Positions 53,843 to 62,476 of a stretch of 64,000 nucleotides of DNA are shown here, one piece after another. How positions within the stretch are numbered: position 1 is the first letter of the stretch; each line of letters starts with the position of its first letter. Made by a program: the position numbers and the translations under genes. Source of the DNA: Streptomyces sp. NBC_00234 (lineage in GTDB: Bacteria; Actinomycetota; Actinomycetes; Streptomycetales; Streptomycetaceae); assembly GCF_036195325.1 (NCBI RefSeq), contig NZ_CP108101.1, positions 186,001 to 250,000 on the forward strand, given 5' to 3'. The notes under the pieces were generated by a model that made no database searches, had not been told where the DNA came from, and saw nothing but the letters and a program-made list of their open reading frames with translations.

Positions 53843-54586
53843 TCACAGCAGCGCACCGACACCCATGGTCACGCCGACGGCGAGCAGCAGGCCGCCGAAG
53901 ACGCGCTGGAGTGTGCGCGGCGTGAACTTCGCGGCCAGGCGCTTGCCGTCCCAGGCCCCCAGGACGGCCGTCGCGATGAAGGGCATGATCAGAGCCCAGT
54001 CCAGGGTGACATCGGTGGCCGCCCGGGCGGCGAGGGCCACGAGCGCGTTGGCGACGACGACCAGCAGGCTCGTCCCGACGGCCGCGCTCATCGGCACGGC
54101 GAGGACACCGACCAGGGCCGGTACGGCGAGGAAGCCGCCGCCGACTCCGAGGAATCCGGTGACCGCCCCGAGTCCGGCGCCCGCTCCCGCGGCCCGCCCC
54201 GCCGAGACGGTTCCGCCGCCTGTCGGCGTCGTACGGCTCAGCATGCGCGCCGCGGCCAGCACGGCCAGGGCGGCGAAGGCGAGCGTGAGCACCGTGGCGG
54301 GAATGTGCACGGAAAGCAGTCCCGCCGCGGCTGCCGGAAGGACTCCCGCAGCCGCGAACAGCAGGCCCGCCCGCCAGTTCACCGCACCCGCGCGCGCATG
54401 GGTCACGAGGGCGGCCAGCGACGTGACGACGACGATGACGAGGCCGGCCGTCGTCGCCTCGGCCGGGCTGAAGCCGAGCAGGTAGATCAGGGCGGGGACA
54501 GTGAGCATGCTGCCGCCCGCACCCAGCGATCCGAGCGCCAGGCCGACCAGGGCACCGGCGACCAGCGCCAGCAGCAGAGCGGTCAT
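53843..54586 (-). CDS. TauE/SafE family sulfite/sulfur anion permease
   Basis: A 247-residue membrane protein with about eight helices. The two family repeats are visible: LVGLALGSLGAGGSMLTVPA near the N-terminus and LGAVTGFLGVGGGFLAVPAL in the middle. TauE proteins export sulfite or related anions, the product expected from persulfide oxidation. Its ATG at 54586 overlaps the stop of a 48-codon ORF (ATGA), so it is translated by coupling. It belongs to the persulfide regulon. Confidence 0.9.
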   Translation of the reverse strand: MTALLLALVAGALVGLALGSLGAGGSMLTVPALIYLLGFSPAEATTAGLVIVVVTSLAALVTHARAGAVNWRAGLLFAAAGVLPAAAAGLLSVHIPATVLTLAFAALAVLAAARMLSRTTPTGGGTVSAGRAAGAGAGLGAVTGFLGVGGGFLAVPALVGVLAVPMSAAVGTSLLVVVANALVALAARAATDVTLDWALIMPFIATAVLGAWDGKRLAAKFTPRTLQRVFGGLLLAVGVTMGVGALL

Positions 54587-54729
54587 ATGGCGCCGCCGTG
54601 GGCACGACAGACGTCCGGGACGGTGGCGCCGCCCGCGCGCCGGGCGAGGCCGGACGGCGCTGCCGTGTGGTGGGCGAGCGGGGTGTGACCGGCGGCGATG
54701 CGGTCGCCCCCGCGTCGGAGGAAGATCAT
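54583..54729 (-). CDS. Short ORF coupled to the TauE gene (48 residues)
   Basis: On the minus strand AAGGAA lies seven bases before ATG 54729. The 48-codon frame starts MIFLRRGGDRIAAGHTPLAH and ends RAHGGAI, with its TGA overlapping the TauE start codon. It is Arg/His/Ala-rich with one Cys and no hydrophobic helix. It may be a real small protein or a translational-coupling leader; it might also be a remnant of another sulfurtransferase. Nothing in the sequence decides this. Confidence 0.5.
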   Translation of the reverse strand: MIFLRRGGDRIAAGHTPLAHHTAAPSGLARRAGGATVPDVCRAHGGAI

Positions 54730-54789
54730 CGTGCGTTCCTTAGGTGCTCCCGCGCACCGGGCACCGGCCCGGCCGCGAGGTCGGTGCGA

Positions 54790-56163
54790 TCAGCGCCGGT
54801 CGGGGACGAGGAGCGTCAGGCCCGCGCTTGCGGCGGAATCGAATCCGTCGTCGACGGCGACGACGTCACGTCCGGCCGCATCCAGCACCGAGGCGGCGAT
54901 GGCCGCGCGCATCCCACCGGCGCAATGCACCCAGACCGTGCCCGCGGGCACCTCGTCGAGGCGCTGGTGGACCTGGTGAACGGGAATGTGGACACTGCCC
55001 TCGATCCAGCCGCCCGCCCGCTCTCCGTCACGGCGCACGTCCAGCACCACCGGCCGCTCACCCCGCGCCGGCGCGGCAGCGAGGTCGGCGAATGACGCAC
55101 GCGGGAAGGAGGCGAGCGTCTCCCCCTCGGCGGCCCACTCCGACGGTCCCCCGACAGCGGCGGCGGCCGGGCGGTCGATGCCCACCCGGGCCAGCTCCCG
55201 CTGGGCCCGCGCGAGGTCCTCGGCACTCTGCGCCAGGAGCGTGACGGGCTTGCCCCACGGGATCATCCAGGCCAGGTACGTCGCCAGCTGACCCTCGACT
55301 TCGAAGTTGAAGGCCCCGGCGACATGGCCTTCGGCGAACGCGACGCGATTGCGCAGGTCGACGACCCACTCACCGGCGGCCAGACGGCGCGCGATCTCGT
55401 CGGCTTCGGCCTGGCGCGGCGCGGTCAAGTCCAGCGGCGCGGGGCCTGCGGCATTGGCCGGACCCATGTGCGCGTAGTACGCGGGCACATCGTCGAGCCC
55501 GGCCAGCAGGTCGGCCACGAACGTCTCCACGTCCTGGACCAGCGCGGGGTTCGACGCCTTCTCCGCGCCGATGGTGCTGTGCTCGCCGCCGGCCTGCGAG
55601 GAGGAACAGAAGCTGCCGAAGCCATGCGTCGGCATGACGGCCACCGCGTCGTCCAGCTCGGCGGCCAGGCGGTGCGCGGAGGCGTGCTGCGCGCGCGCCA
55701 GCTGCTCGGTGAGCCGGGGCTCCACCAGGTCGGGGCGCCCCACGCTGCCGATCAGCAGCGAACCACCGGTGAACGCGGCGACCGCCCGCCCGCTCTCCTG
55801 GAGAACGTAGGAGGTGTGGTGCGGCGTGTGCCCGGGCGTCGCGACCGCCAGCAGCGCGAGGCCGTCCTCGACGGGCTCGGTGTCGCCGTCGGCCACCGCC
55901 ACCCGTTCGTACGCGACCGAGGCCCCGGCGGGCACCAGGTAGCGCGCTCCCGTCAGCCGTGCCAGTTCCAGGCCACCGGTCACGTAGTCGTTGTGGACGT
56001 GTGTCTCGGCTACCGCGACGATCCGCACACCGCGCTCCGCCGCCGCGGAGATCACCCGGTCGATATCCCGGGGCGGGTCCACGACCACTGCGGCACGGGC
56101 TCCCCCGGCCAGGTAGCTGCGGTTGCCCAGACCCTCGGTCTCCAGGCTGTCGACAAAGAACAC
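54790..56163 (-). CDS. MBL-fold persulfide dioxygenase fused to two rhodanese domains (CstB/ETHE1-like)
   Basis: A 457-residue fusion. The metallo-beta-lactamase domain (1-240) has the iron site THVHNDYV (His55, His57, Asp59), GHTPHHTSYV (His112) and MPTHGFGSFCSS. Rhodanese 1 (about 255-350) lacks a catalytic Cys: its loop reads TLLAQSAEDLA. Rhodanese 2 (about 365-457) has it in WVHCAGGMRAA. This arrangement matches CstB-type enzymes that convert persulfide to thiosulfate or sulfite (known). It leads the minus-strand operon with the short ORF and TauE. Two CstR-type operators lie upstream. Confidence 0.92.
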   Translation of the reverse strand: MFFVDSLETEGLGNRSYLAGGARAAVVVDPPRDIDRVISAAAERGVRIVAVAETHVHNDYVTGGLELARLTGARYLVPAGASVAYERVAVADGDTEPVEDGLALLAVATPGHTPHHTSYVLQESGRAVAAFTGGSLLIGSVGRPDLVEPRLTEQLARAQHASAHRLAAELDDAVAVMPTHGFGSFCSSSQAGGEHSTIGAEKASNPALVQDVETFVADLLAGLDDVPAYYAHMGPANAAGPAPLDLTAPRQAEADEIARRLAAGEWVVDLRNRVAFAEGHVAGAFNFEVEGQLATYLAWMIPWGKPVTLLAQSAEDLARAQRELARVGIDRPAAAAVGGPSEWAAEGETLASFPRASFADLAAAPARGERPVVLDVRRDGERAGGWIEGSVHIPVHQVHQRLDEVPAGTVWVHCAGGMRAAIAASVLDAAGRDVVAVDDGFDSAASAGLTLLVPDRR

Positions 56164-56186
56164 GGCACTCTCCCTCGCGATACGTT

Positions 56187-56200
56187 TACCCCCCGGGGTA
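56187..56200. promoter_or_regulatory. CstR/CsoR-type operator 2
   Basis: TACCCC-CC-GGGGTA, a perfect dyad 24 bases before the persulfide dioxygenase start. It shares the TACCC/GGGTA half-sites of the other two sites but has a shorter spacer. Confidence 0.75.
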
Positions 56201-56222
56201 TTTGTCGTCTACCGTAACAGGG

Positions 56223-56238
56223 ATACCCAGGGGGGTAT
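56223..56238. promoter_or_regulatory. CstR/CsoR-type operator 3
   Basis: ATACCC-AGGG-GGGTAT, nearly identical to operator 1 with the same 4-base spacer. With operator 2 it flanks the expected promoter of the dioxygenase operon. Confidence 0.82.
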
Positions 56239-56375
56239 TTCTCGGGGCGCGCCATGCCCTTGCCCCGACGGCGCCACCACGGGCGCCGAGCGCCTGGGGA
56301 GAGGAGGCGCGGGGAGCGTCACGCGCTCCGGAGCGCCCCGGGGAGGGGGGAAGGGACCGGATGCGGGCGCGTCCG

Positions 56376-56954
56376 TCAGCGCCCGGCGTCCATCGGAGGC
56401 AGTGCGGCGATGACCCGGTCCAGCGCCGGGACCGGGGCCGAGCCGTCCGTCACCACTTCGTGGCCCTGGTGGACGACGGCGATGGTCAGCCCGTCGGGAA
56501 CGGCTTGCTCACCGAGGTTGATACGGGGCAGCTTCGCGAAGTCCGCGTCGGCCAGGGCGGCCTGGAGCGAGGCCAGCTCGGCGGGCCGCATCCTCCCCTT
56601 CCCCTGGGACTCCTTGCCGAGCGACAGCGTCGTGTACGACCCGTCGCCGTTGATGAGCATCGTCTCGTGCCTCCCGTCCATGCCTCCGCTGACGGTCACG
56701 GCAACGAGCAGCTCGTCCGCGGGGACGGGCGCCGGTGATACGGAGGCGGCGGGCGAGGACGCGGGGGCCGACGGCGTGGAGCCCGGTGCGCCGTCGGAGT
56801 CGGCCCCCGGACCGGCAGCGTCACGGGAGGCGCCGGGCGCGCGTCCGGAGGCGTCCGTTCCCTCGCCACCGCACCCTGCCAGCAGCAGGACGCCGGCCAT
56901 CAGCGTCGCTCCGGCCACCATCCGGCCCGTACTCCGCTGCGTACTCGGCTTCAT
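56376..56954 (-). CDS. Putative lipoprotein of unknown function
   Basis: A 192-residue protein from ATG 56954. The leader MKPSTQRSTGRMVAGATLMA ends in lipobox LLAGC (Cys28). A Ser/Pro/Ala-rich linker (about 35-80) precedes a folded domain: ELLVAVTVSGGMDGRHETML, YTTLSLGKESQGKGRMRPAE, then LASLQAALADADFAKLPRIN. The domain resembles small actinobacterial protealysin-inhibitor-like or unknown lipoprotein domains, but I cannot name a family. It sits outside the membrane. It is transcribed on the same strand as the phosphatase gene upstream, after a 145-base gap. Confidence 0.75.
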   Translation of the reverse strand: MKPSTQRSTGRMVAGATLMAGVLLLAGCGGEGTDASGRAPGASRDAAGPGADSDGAPGSTPSAPASSPAASVSPAPVPADELLVAVTVSGGMDGRHETMLINGDGSYTTLSLGKESQGKGRMRPAELASLQAALADADFAKLPRINLGEQAVPDGLTIAVVHQGHEVVTDGSAPVPALDRVIAALPPMDAGR

Positions 56955-57099
56955 ACGTCCCCCGGACTCCTGCCAGTTCTGGACTGGTGCGTGCACGGCG
57001 TGTCGGGCCAAGCCTCCGGCCTTTGGCGTCACGCGTCCACTGCCCCGGGCGAGGCGGACCGTGGATCCGGTGGCGGAGCCTGCCCGGACCCGACCGCCG

Positions 57100-59088
57100 T
57101 CACTCGGGCGGGTCGGCCCGGAAGGCGATCATCGCCGTGTCGTCGCGGTGGTCGGAGAGCTTCAGAAGGCCGTTCAGCAGGTCCGGCAGTGCGGTGTGCC
57201 GGAGCCGGGCGGCCTCCCCGGCGAGACGCAACTGGCCTTCGGCGAGTGTGACTTCAGGCGATTCGACGAGGCCGTCGGTATAGAGGAGGAGGGTGTCACC
57301 GGCTTCCAGTACGCGGGGATGGCTGGTGCGCGGGATACCGGGGTCGACGCAGAGGGGCAGGTCCTCCTCGGCCCCCGAAAGATAGAAGGGGTCTCCGTGT
57401 GCCGGGATCAGCAGCGGCGGCGGGTGCCCCGCGTTGGACCAGGTCATCTGCCACCGCCCGTCCCCCCGTCGGCGCAGGTGCGTATGGACGGCCGTCGCGA
57501 AGGGCGCGGCGTCCAGGCCCTCGGCGACCTCGTCGAACTGGGCGAGCACGCGCGCGGGTGCGGCGTCGGATCCGCAGCTGTAGGCCAGGGCGCGCAGCAT
57601 GCTGCGCATCTGGGTCATCGCGGTGGCGGCGGTGAGGTCGTGACCGGCGACGTCACCGACGTCGAGGACCAGGGTGCCGTCGGGGAGGGTGAACACGTCG
57701 TACCAGTCCCCGCCGATCTCGTTGGCGGAACTGGCCGGCTGATAGCAGGCGGCCACACTCGCGCCGGGCACCGCGGGCGGCCGGGTGAGCTGCGCACGCT
57801 GGAGGCCGAGCGCGGTACGGCGGGCCTGCTGAAGGTCGAGGACCTTGCGGATGGGCTGCTGCGCATGGTGGAGGACCTCTCTCAGCAGCTCGGCCTCCGT
57901 GGCCCCGGGAGCCGGGCTGTCCCCGTTCGTGCTGGTGGCGGCGTACCCGAGGACGGCGCCGTCGACGACGAGCGGAACGAGCGTCACGCTCGTGGCTCCC
58001 GATGCGACGAGCCATCGCTCGGTGACGGCCGGGACCACGTCGGGCGGGATCGTGCCGTCCGCCGGAATGCTGAACGTGCGGGGTGTGCGCTTTTCCAGGA
58101 CCTCACGCACCGTCCGGGTGATCTCCACGGTCTGTCCGAGGAGCGCGGGTGGGGCGGGGAGTCCGGGGCGGGTGACGGAGGCGACGCGGCGTGCGGTGAC
58201 CCGGGCGTGCTCGGGCAGGGGCCACTCGTCGTGGGAGAGCAGCAGGACCAGGCAGGCGTCGGCGAGTTCGGGGACGACCACCCTCACCACTTCGCCGAAC
58301 GCCTCGTCCAGGCTCGCCCCGGTGACCACGGCCACCTTCGCGAGCAATCGTTCACGCACCTGGGCACGCCAGGTGTCCTCGACGTCGGCGGTCGCGCCGA
58401 TCCACTCGACGACGCGCCCGTCCCGAAGGACCGGAACGCCGCGCGCGGACACGTGCCGGTACGACGCGTCGGCAGCCCGCAGCCGGAAGACGCACTCGAA
58501 CACGCCCTCCGCGCCCTGGGTCGCGGCGGTGCTCCAGGCACGGCCGAGCTTCTCGCGGTCGCGGGGGTGGACGTGGTCGTACCAACCGCTGTCGGCGCGC
58601 GGGTGCCACTCGACGCCCGTCAACTGCCCCCAGCCGGGGACGATCTCCTCCATGGCACCGTCCGCATGGATTACCCACACCATCTGCGACACGGCGGAGA
58701 CCAGGGCCTCGTACCGCTGGAGCGCGCGGGTCTCGGTGGTGGTGTCCATCGCCACCACCAGAATCCCCTCGCCCTCTGCCGTGATCACGGGACTGCAGGA
58801 GTAGACGAAGTGGGGGACTTGCCAGGGCATTCCCTCATCGGGCTCCCGGGCACCGTTGACCTGGCGGGCCAGGCCCGTGGCGCGGACGTCGTCCAGCACG
58901 GACAGGAACCGCCCGCTGTCCGGATCCGGGAACGCCTCCCGCGCCGGCAGGCCGAGCGTCCGGGCGCCGAACATCCTGGTGAACGCCGCATTGGTGTAGA
59001 GCAGGCACCCCTCTTCGCCGACGACCACCGCCACCGCCGCGACGGTGTCGTCGAAGACCGCCGGATCGAGCCCCGGTACGCCGCTCAT
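57100..59088 (-). CDS. PAS-PAS-GAF SpoIIE-type phosphatase
   Basis: A 662-residue signalling phosphatase. PAS 1 (about 8-125) starts FDDTVAAVAVVVGEEGCLLY. PAS 2 (about 130-250) includes MVWVIHADGAMEEIVPGWGQ and YRHVSARGVPVLRDGRVVEW. A GAF-like domain (about 265-430) precedes the PP2C/SpoIIE domain (about 450-662): NEIGGDWYDVFTLPDGTLVL, DVGDVAGHDLTAATAMTQMR, SNAGHPPPLLI, LLLYTDGLVESP and DDTAMIAFRA. Metal-binding Asp residues are intact. It may act on an anti-sigma antagonist. The ATG at 59088 is chosen before PAS 1; two more upstream Met codons (59208) are possible but not supported by a ribosome site. Confidence 0.87.
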   Translation of the reverse strand: MSGVPGLDPAVFDDTVAAVAVVVGEEGCLLYTNAAFTRMFGARTLGLPAREAFPDPDSGRFLSVLDDVRATGLARQVNGAREPDEGMPWQVPHFVYSCSPVITAEGEGILVVAMDTTTETRALQRYEALVSAVSQMVWVIHADGAMEEIVPGWGQLTGVEWHPRADSGWYDHVHPRDREKLGRAWSTAATQGAEGVFECVFRLRAADASYRHVSARGVPVLRDGRVVEWIGATADVEDTWRAQVRERLLAKVAVVTGASLDEAFGEVVRVVVPELADACLVLLLSHDEWPLPEHARVTARRVASVTRPGLPAPPALLGQTVEITRTVREVLEKRTPRTFSIPADGTIPPDVVPAVTERWLVASGATSVTLVPLVVDGAVLGYAATSTNGDSPAPGATEAELLREVLHHAQQPIRKVLDLQQARRTALGLQRAQLTRPPAVPGASVAACYQPASSANEIGGDWYDVFTLPDGTLVLDVGDVAGHDLTAATAMTQMRSMLRALAYSCGSDAAPARVLAQFDEVAEGLDAAPFATAVHTHLRRRGDGRWQMTWSNAGHPPPLLIPAHGDPFYLSGAEEDLPLCVDPGIPRTSHPRVLEAGDTLLLYTDGLVESPEVTLAEGQLRLAGEAARLRHTALPDLLNGLLKLSDHRDDTAMIAFRADPPE

Positions 59089-59359
59089 CCGGCGTCCACC
59101 ACGGTGCGACGACGCACGGGGCGACACCGGCACGGCGGTGCACCCACCCGGACCTCTACAGACATCAGCACGCCCTTCGAAAGAGAATTCCTCCGAAAAC
59201 ACCATCATCTCGGCACCGGCGTCGAGAATCCCGGCAGCGCGCTGACAGGGCTGGGCGGAGCGGAGGGGAAGGGCGGGGCGGGGCAACGGGACGCCGAGGT
59301 CCGGGCGGGTTCCCCGGGCCCGACGCGCACGTGGGGCCCGGGGCGGGCGGTCCGCCCGG

Positions 59360-59773
59360 TCAGCGGCTCCGGGTGCGGGGGGCGCGGTACTGCTCGTCGG
59401 TGACCTTCTCCAGCCAGGTGGTCTCCGGACGGCCGTCCCCCGGGCCCTCCCACAGGGCGAGGTGCTGCATGAACCGGTCCTCGGTGGCGCCGTGCCAGTG
59501 CTCCTCGCCGGGCGGGCAGGTCACCGTCTCACCCGGGTGGGCCTCGAAGACCGTACCGTCGCGCGTACCGATCAGGGCGGCTCCGGCAACGACGTGCAGG
59601 GTCTGCCCGACGGCGTGGTGGTGCCAGGCGGTGTGGGCGCCCGGGGAGAACCGCACCGTGTTCGCGCGCAGGCGGGACGGCTCCTGGCCGGCGTGGATGA
59701 CGTCGAACCAGACGTCTCCGGTGAACCAGTCCTCGGGGCCCTTGCCGGTGGGCTGGGGTTTGACGAACTCCAC
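59360..59773 (-). CDS. Cupin-domain protein (mandelonitrile-lyase-like)
   Basis: A 137-residue cupin from GTG 59773 with GAGGAG upstream. Motif 1 is FSPGAHTAWHHHAVGQTLHV, with three clustered His as metal ligands. Motif 2 is HPGETVTCPPGEEHWHGATE, giving the last His. Small cupins of this length include bacterial (R)-mandelonitrile lyases and quercetinase-like oxygenases. It lies 50 bases after an SDR gene on the same strand, so the two are probably one operon. Confidence 0.87.
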   Translation of the reverse strand: MEFVKPQPTGKGPEDWFTGDVWFDVIHAGQEPSRLRANTVRFSPGAHTAWHHHAVGQTLHVVAGAALIGTRDGTVFEAHPGETVTCPPGEEHWHGATEDRFMQHLALWEGPGDGRPETTWLEKVTDEQYRAPRTRSR

Positions 59774-59823
59774 AGGTACTCCTCGTGTGATGGTGCGGGG
59801 CCGTGCGCGGGGCCCGCGGTGGA

Positions 59824-60666
59824 TCAGGCGGTGTCGGCGTGGGCGAGGTCAAGGCCCAGTGCGCGGGAGGCGTTCGCCTGGTCGGCGAGCTCCTTGGCCT
59901 TGGCCTCGGCAGTGGGGATGGCGTCGTCGCCCGCCACGAAGCGCAGCGGCGGCTCGTCCAGGTCGACGAGCTTCAGCAGGGCGTCGGCGAGCTTGGCCGG
60001 GTCGCCGGCCTGCTGACCGTTCATCGACTGCCACATCGCCTTGGTGGTCCGGGTCCGCTCCGCGTAGTCGTCGATGGACAGTTCCGCCCAGCTGGTGGAG
60101 GCGTCCACGAGCAGCTCGGTACGGAAGAATCCGGGCTCGACCACCGTGGTGCGGATGTTGTAGGGCTCCACGTCGAAGCGCAGGGATTCCATCCAGCCCT
60201 CGACACCGAACTTCGCCGCGGCGTAGGCGACGCAGAACTCCTGGCCGACCAGACCGGCGATCGAGGAGAGCGTCACGATGTGGCCCGACCGCTGCTTGCG
60301 CATGACGGGCAGCACGGCGCGGGTGATGTTCATCGGGCCGAACAGGTTCGTCTCCATCTGGGCCCGCATCTGCGCGTCCGAGATCTCCTCGAAGTAGCCG
60401 GCCTGGAAGGTGGCGGCGTTGTTGATCAGGACGTCGATGCGGCCGAACCTCTCCACGGCGGCGTCGACCGCAGCCTGCGCGGCGTCCGGGCTGGTGATGT
60501 CGAGTGCGGTGACGAGCAGGTTCTCCTGCTCGCCGCCGAGCACCTCAAGGACGCTGTCCGGGCGCCGTCCGGTGGCGACGACCTGGTGGCCGGCGGCCAG
60601 GGCCCGGCGTGCGATGTCGGTGCCCAGGCCGCGGCCCGCACCGGTGACGAAGATGACCTTGCTCAT
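59824..60666 (-). CDS. Short-chain dehydrogenase/reductase
   Basis: A 280-residue classical SDR. The cofactor loop is TGAGRGLG (8-15), followed by the basic ATGRRP at the end of strand 2, which favours NADP. The NNA motif is LINNAATF. Catalytic Ser134/135 (TLSSIAG), Tyr148 and Lys152 (YAAAKFG) are intact. The C-terminal extension (AELSIDDYAERTRTTKAMWQ) shapes the substrate pocket; the substrate is unknown. GGAGGAG precedes ATG 60666. It is followed closely by the cupin gene. Confidence 0.92.
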   Translation of the reverse strand: MSKVIFVTGAGRGLGTDIARRALAAGHQVVATGRRPDSVLEVLGGEQENLLVTALDITSPDAAQAAVDAAVERFGRIDVLINNAATFQAGYFEEISDAQMRAQMETNLFGPMNITRAVLPVMRKQRSGHIVTLSSIAGLVGQEFCVAYAAAKFGVEGWMESLRFDVEPYNIRTTVVEPGFFRTELLVDASTSWAELSIDDYAERTRTTKAMWQSMNGQQAGDPAKLADALLKLVDLDEPPLRFVAGDDAIPTAEAKAKELADQANASRALGLDLAHADTA

Positions 60667-60958
60667 GGAAACGGAAGCTCCTCCGACGGGGGTGGATCAG
60701 TGGTCCTGGACGGCGACTCCGGACGCCAGGATGGCCTTCGTCCGGCCGGCCGCGCCCCTGGCGTTGGGCCGGTCGGCGCAGAACGCCGCGTGGTGGCGGT
60801 CCTTTCCGAGCTCAGCCGCTCTGCCCTTCGGCCGCCACACCGACCACTGTCACACCGGCTTCGGATCATGAAAAGGGGAGGGATTCCTCCTGGGACAAGG
60901 TCATCCTGGGAAGGAACCTTCCCCCCCCCTTCGCACGGGTCCGTCCGTCTGCACCCGG

Positions 60959-61747
60959 TCAGAGCGCCACGAAGGGGCGGTTCAGGTGTGCGGTCGCCAG
61001 CACCGCGTTGCGCTCCGCCGCCGTCGTCAACAGGGCCGTACGGGAGGCGCGGGCCGCGTCCGAATCGCGTTCGTGGGCATAGGCGACTGCCGGGTTGCCC
61101 CATTGGACGGCGTGCACCAGCACGTCCCCGGTGACGATCACGTCGCGTCCCCCGGGCTGCTCCACCAGGACCGACTGGTGGCCGGGCGTGTGCCCGGGCG
61201 TGGGCAGCAGGGTCACTCCGCCTCCGAGCCGGTGCTGCCCGGACACCTCGTGCAGCTGCCCGCGGGCCCTCAACGGCTCGACCACCCAGTCCCACACCGC
61301 ATCCGTACGGTCCAGGGCCTCGGTCTCGCTGCGCTGGACGATGTAGCGGGCCTGCGGGAAGAACGGTTCACCGGCTGCTCGCAGGGACCAGCCCACATGG
61401 TCCTCGTGCAGGTGGGTCAGCACGACCGCTTCCACGTCGGCTGCGGCGATGCCCGCCTCGGTGAGTGCTTCGGGCAGGCGTCCCGGTACCGGGCACCAGG
61501 GTGCTGCCGGGCTGTCGGCCGGTCCGACGCCCGCGTCGACCAGGACCCAGCGTCCGCCGGGTCGTGCGATCGCGAAGCACCAGAAGGACAGGTGCCACGC
61601 CCCATCGGGCCCCGCCGCATCCGGATCGAGGCCGGCCGCCCGCGTCCAGTCCGTCTCGTCCGCGTCCGGGAACGCCGACCGGGCCGGCTTGAAGAACGCG
61701 CCGGTGGCGTCAAGCAGCGCCCTGACCTGTCCCTGTCGTTCTCCCAC
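60959..61747 (-). CDS. MBL-fold metallo-hydrolase (AHL-lactonase-like group)
   Basis: A 262-residue metallo-beta-lactamase-fold enzyme. Motif 2 is VVLTHLHEDHVGWS (the full HxHxDH), with downstream His in TPGHTPGHQSVLV, metal Asp in VIVTGDVLVHAVQ and final His in LATAHLNRPF. The layout and size match the lactonase-like group that includes quorum-quenching enzymes. The substrate is not proven. A 53-base gap separates it from the membrane-repeat gene upstream, and a 292-base gap from the SDR downstream. Confidence 0.87.
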   Translation of the reverse strand: MGERQGQVRALLDATGAFFKPARSAFPDADETDWTRAAGLDPDAAGPDGAWHLSFWCFAIARPGGRWVLVDAGVGPADSPAAPWCPVPGRLPEALTEAGIAAADVEAVVLTHLHEDHVGWSLRAAGEPFFPQARYIVQRSETEALDRTDAVWDWVVEPLRARGQLHEVSGQHRLGGGVTLLPTPGHTPGHQSVLVEQPGGRDVIVTGDVLVHAVQWGNPAVAYAHERDSDAARASRTALLTTAAERNAVLATAHLNRPFVAL

Positions 61748-61800
61748 GCCCGCTCCCCACGTATGTCGTCGACGCCACTCATTATGGTGGGGCCGGTCGG

Positions 61801-62247
61801 TCAGCCCGTGCGCCGGGAGCGTGCCAGAGTCGCCCTTCCCAGGGCGATGCCGATCAGCCCCAGCACGGCCGCGACGATGGCCCCGGCTCGTCCGTTGCCG
61901 GTGCCCAAACCCCCGGTGGAGGTGGCCAGATGCAGCACTGCGAGAGCCACTCCCATCAGCCCCAGCACCATGGACACGAGGGCACCGTCTCGCGCGGAGC
62001 CGAAGCCGGAGCCGGACCCGATACGACCGGCGGCGCGGGCCAGAGCCAGCCCACCGATGACCAGTCCGGTCAGCGCCACCAGCGCAGCCACGATGGCGCC
62101 CACGCGCCCCGAACCGCTGCCTACGCCGTCGGCGGCAACGGAGACGTGCGCGGCGGCGGGTGCGGTCAGTACGAACACCCCGAGCAAGGCGGCTCCGGTC
62201 ACCGCGCCCACGCGTCGGGCCGTCGTCAGGGCTCGTGTCGAGTTCAT
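61801..62247 (-). CDS. Three-repeat membrane protein (DUF6223-like)
   Basis: A 148-residue protein with a signal-like N-terminus (RVGAVTGAALLGVFVLTAPA, cut near AHVSV). Three copies follow of a unit of the form G-x-GAIVAxVLGLIGxxLG: GRVGAIVAALVALTGLVIGG, ARDGALVSMVLGLMGVALAV and GRAGAIVAAVLGLIGIALGR. Each is one membrane helix with a Gly-rich loop. The plan fits DUF6223, from memory. Function is unknown. GGAGAGAC precedes ATG 62247. It is divergent from a sensor kinase gene, 229 bases away, which may control it. Confidence 0.77.
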   Translation of the reverse strand: MNSTRALTTARRVGAVTGAALLGVFVLTAPAAAHVSVAADGVGSGSGRVGAIVAALVALTGLVIGGLALARAAGRIGSGSGFGSARDGALVSMVLGLMGVALAVLHLATSTGGLGTGNGRAGAIVAAVLGLIGIALGRATLARSRRTG

Positions 62248-62476
62248 GTCTCTCCTACTTTCGTGCGTCTCGTTTCCGAGGCCGGGATGTCCTCCGATCC
62301 TGTCGCCGGACGCACCGCCGGTCGTCCTGCGGGAGGACGCAATCCGCGCTGCGGCCGACGGCGCACCCGCCTGCCGCGTACGCGGCAGACGTCGGGAACG
62401 TACTGCGGGCGCGGTAGGCAACAGCTCGTCCCCCGGCGGGACTCCCCCGCGGCGGACCTCGGGCTAGGGTGCGCGC

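Noticed and set aside
56254..59403. A 1049-codon plus-strand frame
   Set aside because: Antisense to the lipoprotein and SpoIIE genes, both of which carry clear motifs on the minus strand.
60901..60935. The GGAAGG-AA-CCTTCC element near a C tract as a terminator
   Set aside because: The stem is only six bases with a 2-base loop, and it is not placed after a stop codon in the right orientation.
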